Assembly: GCF_052103615.1 (NCBI RefSeq)
Contig: NZ_JBQEKA010000085.1
Coordinates: forward strand, 1 to 13,212
Reading direction: 5' to 3'
DNA: 13,212 bases
Source: Kerstersia sp052103615
GTDB taxonomy: Bacteria > Pseudomonadota > Gammaproteobacteria > Burkholderiales > Burkholderiaceae_B
Shown: piece after piece, positions 1-7,796 of the stretch
Numbering within the stretch: position 1 is the stretch's first letter
How the letters are laid out: every line of letters begins with the position of its first letter
Program-made: the position numbers and the translations under genes
The notes under the pieces: generated by a model
The model's database searches: none
The model's input: the letters and a program-made list of their open reading frames with translations, nothing else
What the model was told of the DNA's origin: nothing

Positions 1-1746
1 GGTCTGCTGTTCTGCCGCGCCTGGCGATTCCTGCTCGCGCAATTCAATCTGGGCCAGGATGGAGTTCTGCGGCGCGCGCATATCATGAGACAGAAAGTTC
101 AGGCTTTGCTCCCGGCGCCGCTCAATCAGGCGAATCGCGGAAATATCAGTCATGGTGATGATGATGCCGGCGGTTTCCCGCTCCGGGGTTTGCAGCCAGG
201 CGTGTTGCAGCAGCCAGTCCGTGCCGGCGCTGTCCTGGCTCTCCAGCGTGTGATCAGGCGTTTGCGCCGCCGTCGCGGCGGTGTCGCTGAGGCTGGTGTC
301 ATATCCGGCCAGCCAGTTTTCCAGGCGTTCGGCGGGCAGCCGCGGAAAGGCGGTTTGCAGCAGCGGCAGCAGCGCCATCCCCAGGGATAGAGCAGGTTGC
401 TGCGCGGCCAGCTGCTTCCAGTAGCGTGTCGCAGCGCGATTGAAATAACGCAGGGTTCCGTCAGGATTGCAGACCCAGGTCGGGTCCGGGGTGGATTCCA
501 GGCTGTTTGAAATAAAGGCCCGCAGATTGCGCACCCGCTCCAGCGCCAGTCTCAATTCATTGATCCGGGTATCCAGAATATGCTGCCGGTGGCGCCGCTG
601 GTGTTGCGGGATTTCAGGGAAATTCTGGTCTTCCAGGCGCAAGGTAGCCAAGGTGGCATCCAGGCTGCGCAAGGCCAGCTCCTGGCTGCGCCAGCTCCAG
701 AGCGGGTAGCTGATGGCGAGCACCAGCAGCGCGGCGCCGGGCGGCACCCAGATCTGGCCAAAGCGCAGCAGCAGCCAGCTGCCCAGCAGGGCGGCTGCCA
801 GCGCCAGGCCCACGGCATATAGCCCGTGCCGGGGTGAAAGACGCCGCAGCGCGATATACAGCAGCAGCAAGGGAAGCAGCCCGGCCAGGAAAATGGCCCA
901 AACTGGCCAGGCCCGGATTTCCAGCCCCATCTGGCGTGACTGGATGATATTGGCCAGTATTTCCATCCCGGCCATGTCCATGCCGGTACGCGACATGGGG
1001 GTCGCGAAATTATCGCCCAGGCCGGTGGCCCAGGCGCCGACGATGACCAGTTTGTCGTGCCAGAAGGCGGGGTCGATTCTGCCTTGCAGGACATCGGCAT
1101 AGGGCAGCATGACATATTGGCCTGCCGGGCCGGCATAGCGCAGCAGCGCGGATTGGCCTGGCACGGCTGGCCGCTGGACTGGCAGTCCGGCAACCGACAG
1201 CACGACATCCGCAAGATGGTGCGCCCGGTTCTGGCTCAGGGGTGTGAAGCGCCGCGCCACGCCATCCGTATCGGGCTGCATATTGATGTAGCCGATACCT
1301 GCGGCGGCATCAGCCAGCTTTTGCGTGGGCGGCTGGAGATGGCCGGAGGCGACGTCCAGTATGCCTGGCAGAACGACTTGCCCATGACGGCGTATTGCCG
1401 CTGCCAGTTGCGCATCTTCCAGGCCGTTGTAGCGATCGGCTTCGTTGAAAATAATATCGAAGGCGATGGCGCGCGCCCCGGGAATCTGATCCAGCAATTG
1501 CGCGTGAGTGGTTCGCGGCCAGGGCCAATTGCCCAGCTTTTCCAGGCTGCCGTCATCAATGGCTATCAGCACGATTTCCGGCGAGGCCTCATGCTCAATC
1601 GTGCGCAACAGATTATCGTAGATCAGATAATCAAAACGCCCCAGGCCATTGAACAGGCTCAGGCCGGCCAGCAGCAGGCTGAGAAACAGCGCCAGCCCCC
1701 ATCCGGGCAAGGCAGGGCGTGCAAGGCGGGGGGCACGGTCGGGCAT
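1..1746 (-). CDS. CHASE2-PAS sensor histidine kinase, 3' end cut by window edge
   Basis: Inner-membrane sensor kinase of a two-component system. I translated the minus strand from the ATG at 1746: 582 codons stay open to base 1, so the catalytic ATPase domain lies outside the window. Order: short basic N-terminus; first membrane helix (about 15-33); extracytoplasmic CHASE2 domain (about 35-275) with EIVLIAIDDGSLEKLGNWPWPR, split here as EIVLIAIDD then NWPWPR, and AIAFDIIF; three closely spaced membrane helices (about 281-351); a charged linker; a PAS-like segment (about 410-540, with NPDGTLRYFNRAA); then a HisKA H-box LSHDMRAP whose H554 should be the phosphorylated histidine. An in-frame TGA shortly upstream leaves 1746 as the only good start; the ribosome site is weak. 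It follows the FecR-like gene by 111 bp and should phosphorylate the response regulator of the same operon. The ligand is unknown. It is intact as far as visible, not a pseudogene. Confidence 0.9.
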   Translation of the reverse strand, partial: MPDRAPRLARPALPGWGLALFLSLLLAGLSLFNGLGRFDYLIYDNLLRTIEHEASPEIVLIAIDDGSLEKLGNWPWPRTTHAQLLDQIPGARAIAFDIIFNEADRYNGLEDAQLAAAIRRHGQVVLPGILDVASGHLQPPTQKLADAAAGIGYINMQPDTDGVARRFTPLSQNRAHHLADVVLSVAGLPVQRPAVPGQSALLRYAGPAGQYVMLPYADVLQGRIDPAFWHDKLVIVGAWATGLGDNFATPMSRTGMDMAGMEILANIIQSRQMGLEIRAWPVWAIFLAGLLPLLLLYIALRRLSPRHGLYAVGLALAAALLGSWLLLRFGQIWVPPGAALLVLAISYPLWSWRSQELALRSLDATLATLRLEDQNFPEIPQHQRRHRQHILDTRINELRLALERVRNLRAFISNSLESTPDPTWVCNPDGTLRYFNRAATRYWKQLAAQQPALSLGMALLPLLQTAFPRLPAERLENWLAGYDTSLSDTAATAAQTPDHTLESQDSAGTDWLLQHAWLQTPERETAGIIITMTDISAIRLIERRREQSLNFLSHDMRAPQNSILAQIELREQESPGAAEQQT

Positions 1747-1829
1747 GGCGCGCAGTCCGGGTCGGGGCAGGCAAATAGCCGCCAGGGCGGTCAGTCTGTC
1801 TGCTCAGGGCAGGCGGCGTCGGATGCCGC

Positions 1830-1840
1830 GGGGGGGGGGG
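1830..1840. repeat. Homopolymer tract of 11 G (C on the coding strand)
   Basis: Eleven consecutive G on the plus strand, read as C11 in the direction of the operon. It lies 17 nt after the FecR-like stop codon and 83 nt before the kinase start. Small inverted repeats flank it on the kinase side (GCGGC/GCCGC and CCGCC/GGCGG). The tract is outside both reading frames. A TGA in the kinase frame downstream of it means that length changes cannot fuse the two proteins. It could affect message structure or spacing only. Confidence 0.85.
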
Positions 1841-1857
1841 CAAAGCCAGTCAGGAAA

Positions 1858-3018
1858 TTAATGAAATACCTGCAACATGACCACCTCGCCAGTGCCTGAC
1901 TGCACGGGCAAGCCGTCGGTGCTTAACAGGGCATTATTGAAGCCTGTCAGTGCCAGCGCCTGGCTGGCGGGGCTGCGCAAGCCCTGGGCGTCAATGGCGA
2001 TGATACTGGCAAAAAACGTTGGCTCGTTCAGGCGGGCATGCAGTGGCGGCGCTTGCAGCGGCTGGCGCTCGATAATCTTGCTGCCTTGCGCGTCGTGGCT
2101 GTATTGCACCATATAGGACACCGCGCCAGGAACTGGCGCAAAATTCACCGTCCATTGCCCGCCATCGGATTGGCTATCCAGAATGACGGGGGCGGCAGGC
2201 AGGGCGACAATCGCTTGCGAGCTGCCATCGGCAGTGACGCGCGTGCCGTGCCCGGCGGCGATGCGGCGGTTGGCGGCGGCGTCTGCCAGGGACGGGCCCG
2301 ACGCCAACTGAACCTGGCCATCGAGCACTTCATTGACCGTGCCGCCTTCATCAACACGTACCCGGAAGCGGGTGCCGCGCACACCGGTAATCGTCACAGG
2401 GGTGCGCACCTCGAAACGGCCAACGCCTTCGTGCTGCGGGGACACTTCCGTGTCGAGATCACCTTGCTTGAGGTCGATCACGGAGTCGATCAGGCCGGTA
2501 CCGGCAAACTGCTGCATTTGCTCGACATTGATTTCGCTGGCGGCGGGAAGCGCGACAAAACCGCCATCGGGCAGCCGGATGGCGGCGGCGCCATCCGCAG
2601 GGGTCGTCAGGCGCTGTCCAGCCGTCAGGGCTTGGCCGCTGGTCGCCGGTTCGCCGTTGACCAGGACATTGCCCTGGATATATTCCAGGACGGCGGCGGC
2701 AGGCACGCGGGGGATCCAGGCAAGAGGAATCCGCAATTGCTTGCCAATCGGCAGCCGGAACTGATCGGCAACGTGATTGAATTCCGCGATGGCTTTCCAG
2801 CGGTTGCTGTCCAGCAGATAGACGTTTGCCAGATTGCCCAGCGTGTCATCCTTGCGCACGTAATACAGGAAGTCGTCTTTATCCGTGCCTGCCGGCTGGG
2901 CCTGGCCCATCATCGGCAGGATGGCACAGCTCACCAGGATGGCTCCCTTGGCCATGATGTGACGTAGAGAGACAGCGCCAGCGGGCGCCAGTCGGCAAGA
3001 CAGCAAGGAATGGGTCAT
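1858..3018 (-). CDS. Exported LysM and FecR domain protein
   Basis: 386-residue exported protein with a predicted signal peptide (hydrophobic core KGAILVSCAILPMMG, likely cleavage after GQA near residue 40). A LysM-type segment follows (about 51-100; YYVRKDDTLGNLANVY, IGKQLRIP), then a FecR domain (about 114-240; IQGNVLVNGEP, VRTPVTITGVRGTRFRVRV, EVLDGQVQL). The tail of about 110 residues looks fibronectin-like (WTVNFAPVPGAVSYMVQY). LysM usually binds glycan; FecR domains act in envelope signalling. This combination is typically found beside CHASE2 proteins, so it may be an envelope partner of the downstream kinase (inference). I chose the ATG at 3018, 10 bp after the response regulator stop. 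An ATG at 2955 is an alternative that gives a shorter signal peptide; neither has a strong ribosome site. It is unlike classic FecR anti-sigma proteins: no sigma factor or TonB receptor gene is nearby. Confidence 0.85.
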   Translation of the reverse strand: MTHSLLSCRLAPAGAVSLRHIMAKGAILVSCAILPMMGQAQPAGTDKDDFLYYVRKDDTLGNLANVYLLDSNRWKAIAEFNHVADQFRLPIGKQLRIPLAWIPRVPAAAVLEYIQGNVLVNGEPATSGQALTAGQRLTTPADGAAAIRLPDGGFVALPAASEINVEQMQQFAGTGLIDSVIDLKQGDLDTEVSPQHEGVGRFEVRTPVTITGVRGTRFRVRVDEGGTVNEVLDGQVQLASGPSLADAAANRRIAAGHGTRVTADGSSQAIVALPAAPVILDSQSDGGQWTVNFAPVPGAVSYMVQYSHDAQGSKIIERQPLQAPPLHARLNEPTFFASIIAIDAQGLRSPASQALALTGFNNALLSTDGLPVQSGTGEVVMLQVFH

Positions 3019-3028
3019 GGTGGGGACT

Positions 3029-3730
3029 TCAGAACTCGGTAATGATTTCCAGGCGGTAGCCCAGAGCATAGGAAGACGTCAGGCGCACACCATTCTCAGG
3101 CCGCAACTGGAGCTTTTGGCGGATATTCGACAAGTGTGTATCCAGCGTCCGGGAGGTCGGCGGAATTTCTCGATTCCAGATGGCGTCGGCCAGCGTGGCG
3201 CGCGACAGCAGCTGATCCGAATGGCGGAAGAACAGCAGCGCCAATTCATATTCCTTGGGCGTCAGCACTGCGGGCGTGCCATCCAGGGAAATCGTGCGGC
3301 TGCCGGTATCTATCGTATAGCGCCCATAAGTCAGCACGCCTTGTTCCGGTTCTTCGGGATAGGCGCGCCGCAATAATGCATGGATGCGGGCCAGCAACTC
3401 GACCTTGCCCCAAGGCTTGGTAATGTAATCGTCGGCACCGGCTTGCAGGCCGCGAGCGAGATCCTGTTCATCGGTCCGGCTCGTCACGAAAATAACGGGC
3501 AGCATGGCGCCATGGCGGTTGCGGATCTTTTTCAGAACCTCTTCGCCATCCATGTTGGGAAGATTCCAATCCAGGATCAGCAGATCGAAACTCTGGCTGC
3601 GTACCGCGGCCAACATGCTGGCGCCGTCGCGAAACAGCGTACAGCGAAAGCCTGCCTGGAGGAGTGTTTGCTGTATCTGGGCACCCTGGGCAATATCGTC
3701 CTCGAGCACCGCGATATGTGGTTCGCGCAT
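3029..3730 (-). CDS. OmpR/PhoB-family response regulator
   Basis: 233-residue two-domain response regulator. The receiver domain (about 5-118) has the acidic pair D11/D12, the phospho-acceptor D54 in LILDWNLPNMDGEE, T83 in VIFVTSRT and K105 in DYITKPWG. A winged-helix DNA-binding domain follows (about 132-230), with LTPKEYELALLFF, the recognition region TSRTLDTHLSNIRQKL and the closing hairpin SYALGYRLE. It is the first gene of the minus-strand operon, 10 bp ahead of the FecR-like gene and upstream of the CHASE2 kinase, which is its likely partner. It should act as a cytoplasmic transcription factor; targets are unknown and autoregulation of this operon is plausible. Length and key residues are all normal for the family. 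Confidence 0.95.
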   Translation of the reverse strand: MREPHIAVLEDDIAQGAQIQQTLLQAGFRCTLFRDGASMLAAVRSQSFDLLILDWNLPNMDGEEVLKKIRNRHGAMLPVIFVTSRTDEQDLARGLQAGADDYITKPWGKVELLARIHALLRRAYPEEPEQGVLTYGRYTIDTGSRTISLDGTPAVLTPKEYELALLFFRHSDQLLSRATLADAIWNREIPPTSRTLDTHLSNIRQKLQLRPENGVRLTSSYALGYRLEIITEF

Positions 3731-4252
3731 GGTATCTGTTGTCTTTCCTGCTGGGATGAGGGTAATGCGTATGGGCTTGTCAAACCGCCCATCCGCAGCT
3801 CATATTGACGCGGATGAAGCAAAGGCAAAAGCCATGATGAATACGGTACGGGTACGCGTAGTCCGCCGCAATCATGTAGGCGGAATAAAACGAGTGCGCA
3901 ACCTTTGATCTCTATTATCCAATATTTTCGATTGTTTAGCTCTATCTGAGCGCTTTTGCATCATATTGGTGAGATCCACTTACCGGGCGGTTAGTCGGTT
4001 TTATTGGAAAAAGGTTCCACCTGCTGCATGCGGCGGGGCTGCCGGGAGGCGCTGGCCGCGGCTGGCCGCCAGCGCCTGACAGATATGGCAAACGGCGCGC
4101 CAGGGGGCTTGGGCCAAGCAGGGCGCGGTGATACGCAACGTAATAGGCAGCAAAACGTTGTCCACGGCGAGACCGGGGCCAGGCGGCATGGCTGCTGTAT
4201 GGCGGCATCATGGCTTCTTGCCGCCCCTTATTGCCCCTTAAGCAACACTGGG
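3731..4252. other. Long gene-free region between divergent operons
   Basis: About 520 bp between the response regulator start and the guaB promoter. No convincing protein gene: the open frames here lack ribosome sites and family resemblance. The part from about 3900 to 4015 is markedly AT-richer than the surroundings and probably carries the promoter of the signalling operon; a GATAAT on the minus strand in the ATTATC near 3916 is a possible -10, but I see no good -35. A small inverted repeat (TCCGCC/GGCGGA) lies at 3862-3884 and a stronger hairpin at 4047-4077. No tRNA or riboswitch was recognised. Confidence 0.6.
4047..4077. repeat. Perfect 10-bp inverted repeat (hairpin)
   Basis: AGGCGCTGGC (4047-4056) and GCCAGCGCCT (4068-4077) are exact reverse complements around an 11-nt loop. 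No T run follows on either strand, so it is not a normal intrinsic terminator. It may be a palindromic repeat element or a structured leader; function unknown. Confidence 0.7.
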
Positions 4253-4299
4253 GCGACAGCAAGGCCACATGAGCGTATAATCTTGCTTTGCGCCCGGAG
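4253..4299 (+). promoter_or_regulatory. Probable sigma70 promoter and ribosome site of guaB
   Basis: A perfect -10 box TATAAT at 4276-4281 is preceded, 17 bp upstream, by GCGACA at 4253-4258 (4 of 6 matches to TTGACA). GGAG at 4296-4299 sits 7 nt before the guaB ATG and marks that start. The leader is only about 20 nt, leaving no room for a riboswitch downstream of the start site. Confidence 0.65.
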
Positions 4300-4306
4300 T
4301 ATCCTC

Positions 4307-5767
4307 ATGCGTTTAATTCAAAAAGCGCTCACTTTCGACGATGTGCTGCTGGTGCCGGCATATTCGGAAGTGCTGCCCAGGGACACGGCCCTGACCACCC
4401 GTCTGACCCGCAATATTTCCCTCAATATCCCCTTCGTCTCGGCGGCCATGGATACCGTGACCGAAGCGCGTCTGGCGATTGCCATGGCGCAAGAAGGCGG
4501 CATCGGGATTATCCATAAAAACCTCTCCATCGAAGAGCAGGCACGCGAAGTTTCCCGCGTGAAGCGTCACGAGTTCGGTATCGTTATCGACCCTGTGACC
4601 GTCACGCCGGACATGCGCGTGCGTGATGCCGTTGCCCTGCAAGAGCAGCATGGCATCTCCGGCCTGCCCGTGGTGCAGGGCAAGGCCCTGGTCGGTATCG
4701 TCACGAACCGCGATCTGCGCTTCGAAGACCGTCTGGATCTGCCGCTGCGCGAGATCATGACGCCCCGTGAGCGTCTGGTCACGATGAATGAAGGCGCGAC
4801 GCTTGATGAAGCCCAGGCCCTGATGCACAAGCATCGTCTGGAACGCGTGCTCATCGTCAATGACGCATTCGAGCTGCGTGGCCTGGCAACGGTCAAGGAT
4901 ATCGTCAAGAACACAGCTCATCCTTTTGCCTGCAAAGATGCCCAAGGCCAGTTGCGCGTTGGCGCGGCGGTCGGCGTTGGCGGCGATTCCCGGGAACGCG
5001 TGGCGCGCCTGGTGGCGGCTGGTGTGGACGTCCTGATCGTTGATACCGCGCACGGCCACTCGGCTGGCGTGATCGAAGGCGTGCGCTGGGTCAAGCAGAA
5101 TTTCCCGCAAGTCGATGTCATCGGTGGCAATATCGCGACCGGCGCGGCAGCGCTGGCGCTGGCGGAAGCCGGCGCAGACGGCGTCAAGGTCGGTATCGGC
5201 CCCGGCTCCATCTGCACCACGCGTATCGTGGCCGGTGTTGGTGTGCCGCAGATCACGGCCATTGCCAATGTGGCCAAGGCGCTGGAAGGCACCGGCGTGC
5301 CGCTGATCGCTGACGGCGGCGTGCGCTATTCGGGCGACGTTTCCAAGGCGCTGGCCGCTGGCGCTTCCAGCGTCATGATGGGCGGCATGTTCGCCGGGAC
5401 CGAAGAATCGCCGGGCGAAGTCGTGCTGTTCCAAGGGCGTTCCTACAAGTCCTATCGCGGCATGGGCAGCCTGGGCGCCATGAGCCAAGGCTCGGCGGAC
5501 CGTTACTTCCAGGATCCGGCCAACAATGTCGATAAGCTCGTGCCGGAAGGCATTGAAGGCCGCGTGCCCTACAAGGGCAGCGTCCTGGCCATCATCTACC
5601 AACTGGTAGGCGGTGTGCGGGCGTCGATGGGTTACTGCGGTTGCGCAACCATCGAAGACCTGCGGACCAAGGCCGAGTTCGTCGAGATCACGTCGGCTGG
5701 CGTGCGCGAGTCGCACGTTCACGACGTCCAGATCACCAAGGAAGCCCCGAACTACCGGGCTGACTGA
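4307..5767 (+). CDS. guaB: Inosine-5'-monophosphate dehydrogenase
   Basis: Oxidises IMP to XMP with NAD+, the first committed step of GMP synthesis in the cytoplasm; the active form is a tetramer. 486 residues, the usual bacterial length. The catalytic barrel begins at LTFDDVLLVPAYSEVLP, is interrupted by two CBS domains (about 93-205; GISGLPVV, LVGIVTNRDLRF, RLERVLIV), and resumes with DVLIVDTAHGHS. The active-site loop GPGSICTTR has the nucleophile C303, followed by IADGGVRYSGD and the flap region SYRGMGSLGAM. The start at 4307 fits the family N-terminus (MRLIQKALTFDD) and has GGAG 7 nt upstream; a longer open frame upstream is not needed. guaA follows 135 bp later, beyond a terminator. Identification is near certain. 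Confidence 0.98.
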   Translation: MRLIQKALTFDDVLLVPAYSEVLPRDTALTTRLTRNISLNIPFVSAAMDTVTEARLAIAMAQEGGIGIIHKNLSIEEQAREVSRVKRHEFGIVIDPVTVTPDMRVRDAVALQEQHGISGLPVVQGKALVGIVTNRDLRFEDRLDLPLREIMTPRERLVTMNEGATLDEAQALMHKHRLERVLIVNDAFELRGLATVKDIVKNTAHPFACKDAQGQLRVGAAVGVGGDSRERVARLVAAGVDVLIVDTAHGHSAGVIEGVRWVKQNFPQVDVIGGNIATGAAALALAEAGADGVKVGIGPGSICTTRIVAGVGVPQITAIANVAKALEGTGVPLIADGGVRYSGDVSKALAAGASSVMMGGMFAGTEESPGEVVLFQGRSYKSYRGMGSLGAMSQGSADRYFQDPANNVDKLVPEGIEGRVPYKGSVLAIIYQLVGGVRASMGYCGCATIEDLRTKAEFVEITSAGVRESHVHDVQITKEAPNYRAD

Positions 5768-5775
5768 TAGCCATG

Positions 5776-5804
5776 ACGGCCTCCCGAGAGGGAGGCTGTT
5801 TTTC
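5776..5804 (+). terminator. Intrinsic terminator after guaB
   Basis: GCCTCCC (5779-5785) and GGGAGGC (5790-5796) pair perfectly around a GAGA tetraloop. The stem can extend to 10 bp with one G-T pair (ACG/TGT), and T5799-T5803 follows. It starts 9 bp after the guaB stop codon. It should reduce or stop read-through into guaA, so guaA may have its own promoter in 5805-5902; I do not see a clear one there. Confidence 0.85.
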
Positions 5805-5902
5805 TTTCCGGACAAGCTGTTCACAGGAATGGCCGCCCGGCGCGCTGGCGAAGCCCTGTTTCACTGGCGTCACTGACCAGACTCTTTACCCTCTCTTCAT
5901 CC

Positions 5903-7495
5903 ATGCACCAACGCATTCTGATCCTAGACTACGGTTCGCAGGTTACCCAATTGATCGCCCGCCGCGTACGCGAAGCAGGCGTGTATTGCGAAATCCATCC
6001 TGGCGATGTCAGCAACGAATTCCTGCGCGAGCAGCTAAGCCAGGGCCTCAAAGGCATCATCCTGTCCGGCAGCCACGCATCGGCGTATGGCGCGGACGCC
6101 ATCAAGGCGCCTGATTCGGTCTTTGAACTGAATGTGCCGGTGCTGGGCATTTGCTACGGCATGCAGGTCATGGCGCAGCAGCTGGGCGGGCAGGTCAGCT
6201 TCTCCGACCATCGTGAATTCGGCTATGCCGAAGTCCGCGCGCAAGGCCACACCAAACTGCTCGACGGCATTGAAGACTTCCGTGACGATGCCGGCCACGG
6301 CATGCTCAAGGTCTGGATGAGCCATGGCGACAAGGTTGTATCGCTGCCTTCCGGTTTCGTCCTGATGGCATCCACGCCGTCTTGCCCCATCGCCGGCATG
6401 GCCGACGAAACCCGCGGCTTCTATGCCGTGCAATTCCACCCGGAAGTCACGCACACCGTCCAGGGCCAGGCCATGCTGACGCGCTTTGTGCGCGACATCT
6501 GCGGTTGCGGCGCCGACTGGAACATGCCCGACTATGTGGAAGAAGCGGTATCACGCATCCGTGAACAGGTCGGCAGCGACGAAGTCATCCTGGGCCTGTC
6601 TGGCGGTGTGGACTCTTCCGTGGCTGCGGCGCTGATTCACCGCGCCATTGGCGATCAGCTCACCTGCGTCTTCGTGGATCATGGCCTGCTGCGTCTGGAC
6701 GAAGGCAAGCAAGTCATGGAAACCTTTGCGCGCAACATGGGCGTCAAAGTCGTTCACATCGACGCCAGCGACCGTTTCCTGGGCAAACTGGCCGGGGTCT
6801 CCGATCCTGAAGCCAAGCGCAAGATCATCGGCCGCGAATTCGTTGAAGTCTTCCAGGAAGAAGCTGGCAAGCTCACCAACGCACGTTGGCTGGCGCAAGG
6901 CACCATCTACCCGGACGTCATTGAATCGGCCGCCAGCAAAACTGGCAAAGCCGTCGCCATCAAATCGCACCACAACGTTGGCGGCTTGCCCGACACCCTG
7001 CACCTCAAACTGCTTGAGCCCTTGCGCGAACTCTTCAAGGATGAAGTCCGCAAACTGGGCGTCGCGCTGGGCCTGCCGCATGAAATGGTCTATCGCCACC
7101 CGTTCCCCGGCCCTGGCCTGGGCGTGCGCATCCTGGGCGAAGTCAAACGCGAATACGCCGACCTGCTGCGCCGCGCCGACGCCATCTTCATCGAAGAGCT
7201 GCGCAACACCATCGACAAAGAAACTGGCAAAAGCTGGTACGACCTGACCTCGCAAGCCTTCACCGTCTTCCTGCCGGTGAAATCCGTAGGCGTCATGGGC
7301 GATGGCCGCACCTACGAATACGTCGTCTCGCTGCGCGCCGTGCAAACCTCCGACTTCATGACCGCCGACTGGGCAGAACTGCCATACTCGCTGCTGAAGA
7401 AAGTCTCGGGCCGCATCATCAACGAGGTGCGCGGCATCAACCGTGTGGCCTACGACGTATCGAGCAAACCGCCAGCGACGATTGAGTGGGAGTGA
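5903..7495 (+). CDS. guaA: GMP synthase (glutamine-hydrolysing)
   Basis: Converts XMP, ATP and glutamine to GMP; it follows guaB and completes the IMP-to-GMP branch. 530 residues, full length. The N-terminal class I glutamine amidotransferase (about 5-195) has the nucleophile C84 in GICYGMQ and the partners H179 and E181 in QFHPEV. The ATP pyrophosphatase domain (about 215-400) has the PP-loop SGGVDSS at 233-239. The C-terminal dimerisation domain ends with the conserved PPATIEWE. The ATG at 5903 gives the normal N-terminus (RILILDYGSQ); the ribosome site is weak. The 3' end is a recognised target for island integrases and here abuts an integrase module, yet the reading frame is intact, so the inserted element restores or leaves unchanged the C-terminus. 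Confidence 0.98.
   Translation: MHQRILILDYGSQVTQLIARRVREAGVYCEIHPGDVSNEFLREQLSQGLKGIILSGSHASAYGADAIKAPDSVFELNVPVLGICYGMQVMAQQLGGQVSFSDHREFGYAEVRAQGHTKLLDGIEDFRDDAGHGMLKVWMSHGDKVVSLPSGFVLMASTPSCPIAGMADETRGFYAVQFHPEVTHTVQGQAMLTRFVRDICGCGADWNMPDYVEEAVSRIREQVGSDEVILGLSGGVDSSVAAALIHRAIGDQLTCVFVDHGLLRLDEGKQVMETFARNMGVKVVHIDASDRFLGKLAGVSDPEAKRKIIGREFVEVFQEEAGKLTNARWLAQGTIYPDVIESAASKTGKAVAIKSHHNVGGLPDTLHLKLLEPLRELFKDEVRKLGVALGLPHEMVYRHPFPGPGLGVRILGEVKREYADLLRRADAIFIEELRNTIDKETGKSWYDLTSQAFTVFLPVKSVGVMGDGRTYEYVVSLRAVQTSDFMTADWAELPYSLLKKVSGRIINEVRGINRVAYDVSSKPPATIEWE
7465..7495 (+). mobile_element. Probable attL: 3' end of guaA at the island boundary
   Basis: The island begins at the guaA stop codon: an integrase gene in the same direction starts 301 bp downstream, and base composition changes. 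Integration of islands by tyrosine recombinases at the guaA 3' end is known from several bacteria. The exact crossover cannot be fixed, because the second copy (attR) is not in the window; no repeat of the last guaA bases occurs downstream here. Coordinates are approximate. Confidence 0.5.
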
Positions 7496-7512
7496 ATTTG
7501 CGTCCTTTTTGG

Positions 7513-7602
7513 ACTATCGCCAACTATCGAAAAGTCACCGTAACTCATTGATTTTTATGGTGTGAATGTTGCGGTGACTATCGGTGGCTATTGTGGGCTA
7601 GC
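7513..7602 (+). repeat. 10-bp-phased CTATC-type repeats beside attL
   Basis: ACTATCG occurs at 7513-7519 and 7523-7529, exactly 10 bp apart. Then three imperfect 10-bp tandem units follow: GGTGACTATC (7573-7582), GGTGGCTATT (7583-7592) and GTGGGCTAGC (7593-7602). An inverted pair AGTCACCG (7533-7540) / CGGTGACT (7572-7579) overlaps them. The same motif recurs at 9612-9631 ahead of the AlpA-like gene. Helical phasing next to an attachment site suggests binding sites for a DNA-bending factor or integrase arm sites (inference). Confidence 0.6.
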
Positions 7603-7612
7603 AAAATAAGCT

Positions 7613-7780
7613 GACGGTAGCGGTGGCGGTAAAAAATGAGGCGAAATTAAGACATTCTCGTTCACTATTAAGACTTTTACCGTCTTTGACGGTAAAAGTG
7701 TTCTCGGGAAAGCTTGTTTTATGCGGCTTTCCGAGCATCAGCAGACCTCCAGGTCCCTGACGGTAAAAGCCGTCGTAAAA
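7613..7780. repeat. GACGGTAAAA repeat family upstream of the integrase
   Basis: Copies and near copies: GACGGTAG (7613), GGCGGTAAAA (7625-7634), an inverted copy at 7674-7684, GACGGTAAAAG (7688-7698), GACGGTAAAAG (7759-7769) and CGTCGTAAAA (7771-7780). Two of them form a perfect 12-bp inverted repeat, ACTTTTACCGTC (7673-7684) and GACGGTAAAAGT (7688-7699), separated by TTT. Likely integrase arm-type sites or operators controlling the integrase; the hairpin lacks a following T run, so it is a poor terminator. Confidence 0.65.
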
Positions 7781-7796
7781 CTGGAGAAAAAACGCG

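Noticed and set aside
552..1559. Several minus-strand open frames with ATG starts inside the kinase region
   Set aside because: They are in other frames than the continuous 582-codon CHASE2 kinase frame, which has clear domain motifs from start to window edge; the composition of the others is typical of GC-rich shadow frames.
1057..1899. 280-codon plus-strand open frame
   Set aside because: It is antisense to the kinase, rich in Q, R and G, and lacks any recognisable domain or ribosome site.
3942..4268. Minus-strand open frame of 108 codons in the guaB upstream region
   Set aside because: No ribosome site, no family resemblance, and it overlaps the guaB promoter region and a hairpin.
4313..5824. 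503-codon minus-strand open frame opposite guaB
   Set aside because: Very high His, Arg and Asp content, as expected from the complement of a GC-rich gene; guaB on the plus strand is certain.
7673..7699. Inverted repeat as a terminator after guaA
   Set aside because: The stem is AT-rich with a 3-nt loop and is not followed by a T run; its arms are members of a repeat family, so a protein-binding site is more likely.
7513..7780. CRISPR-like array
   Set aside because: The units are about 10 bp with no spacers of regular length and no cas genes nearby.
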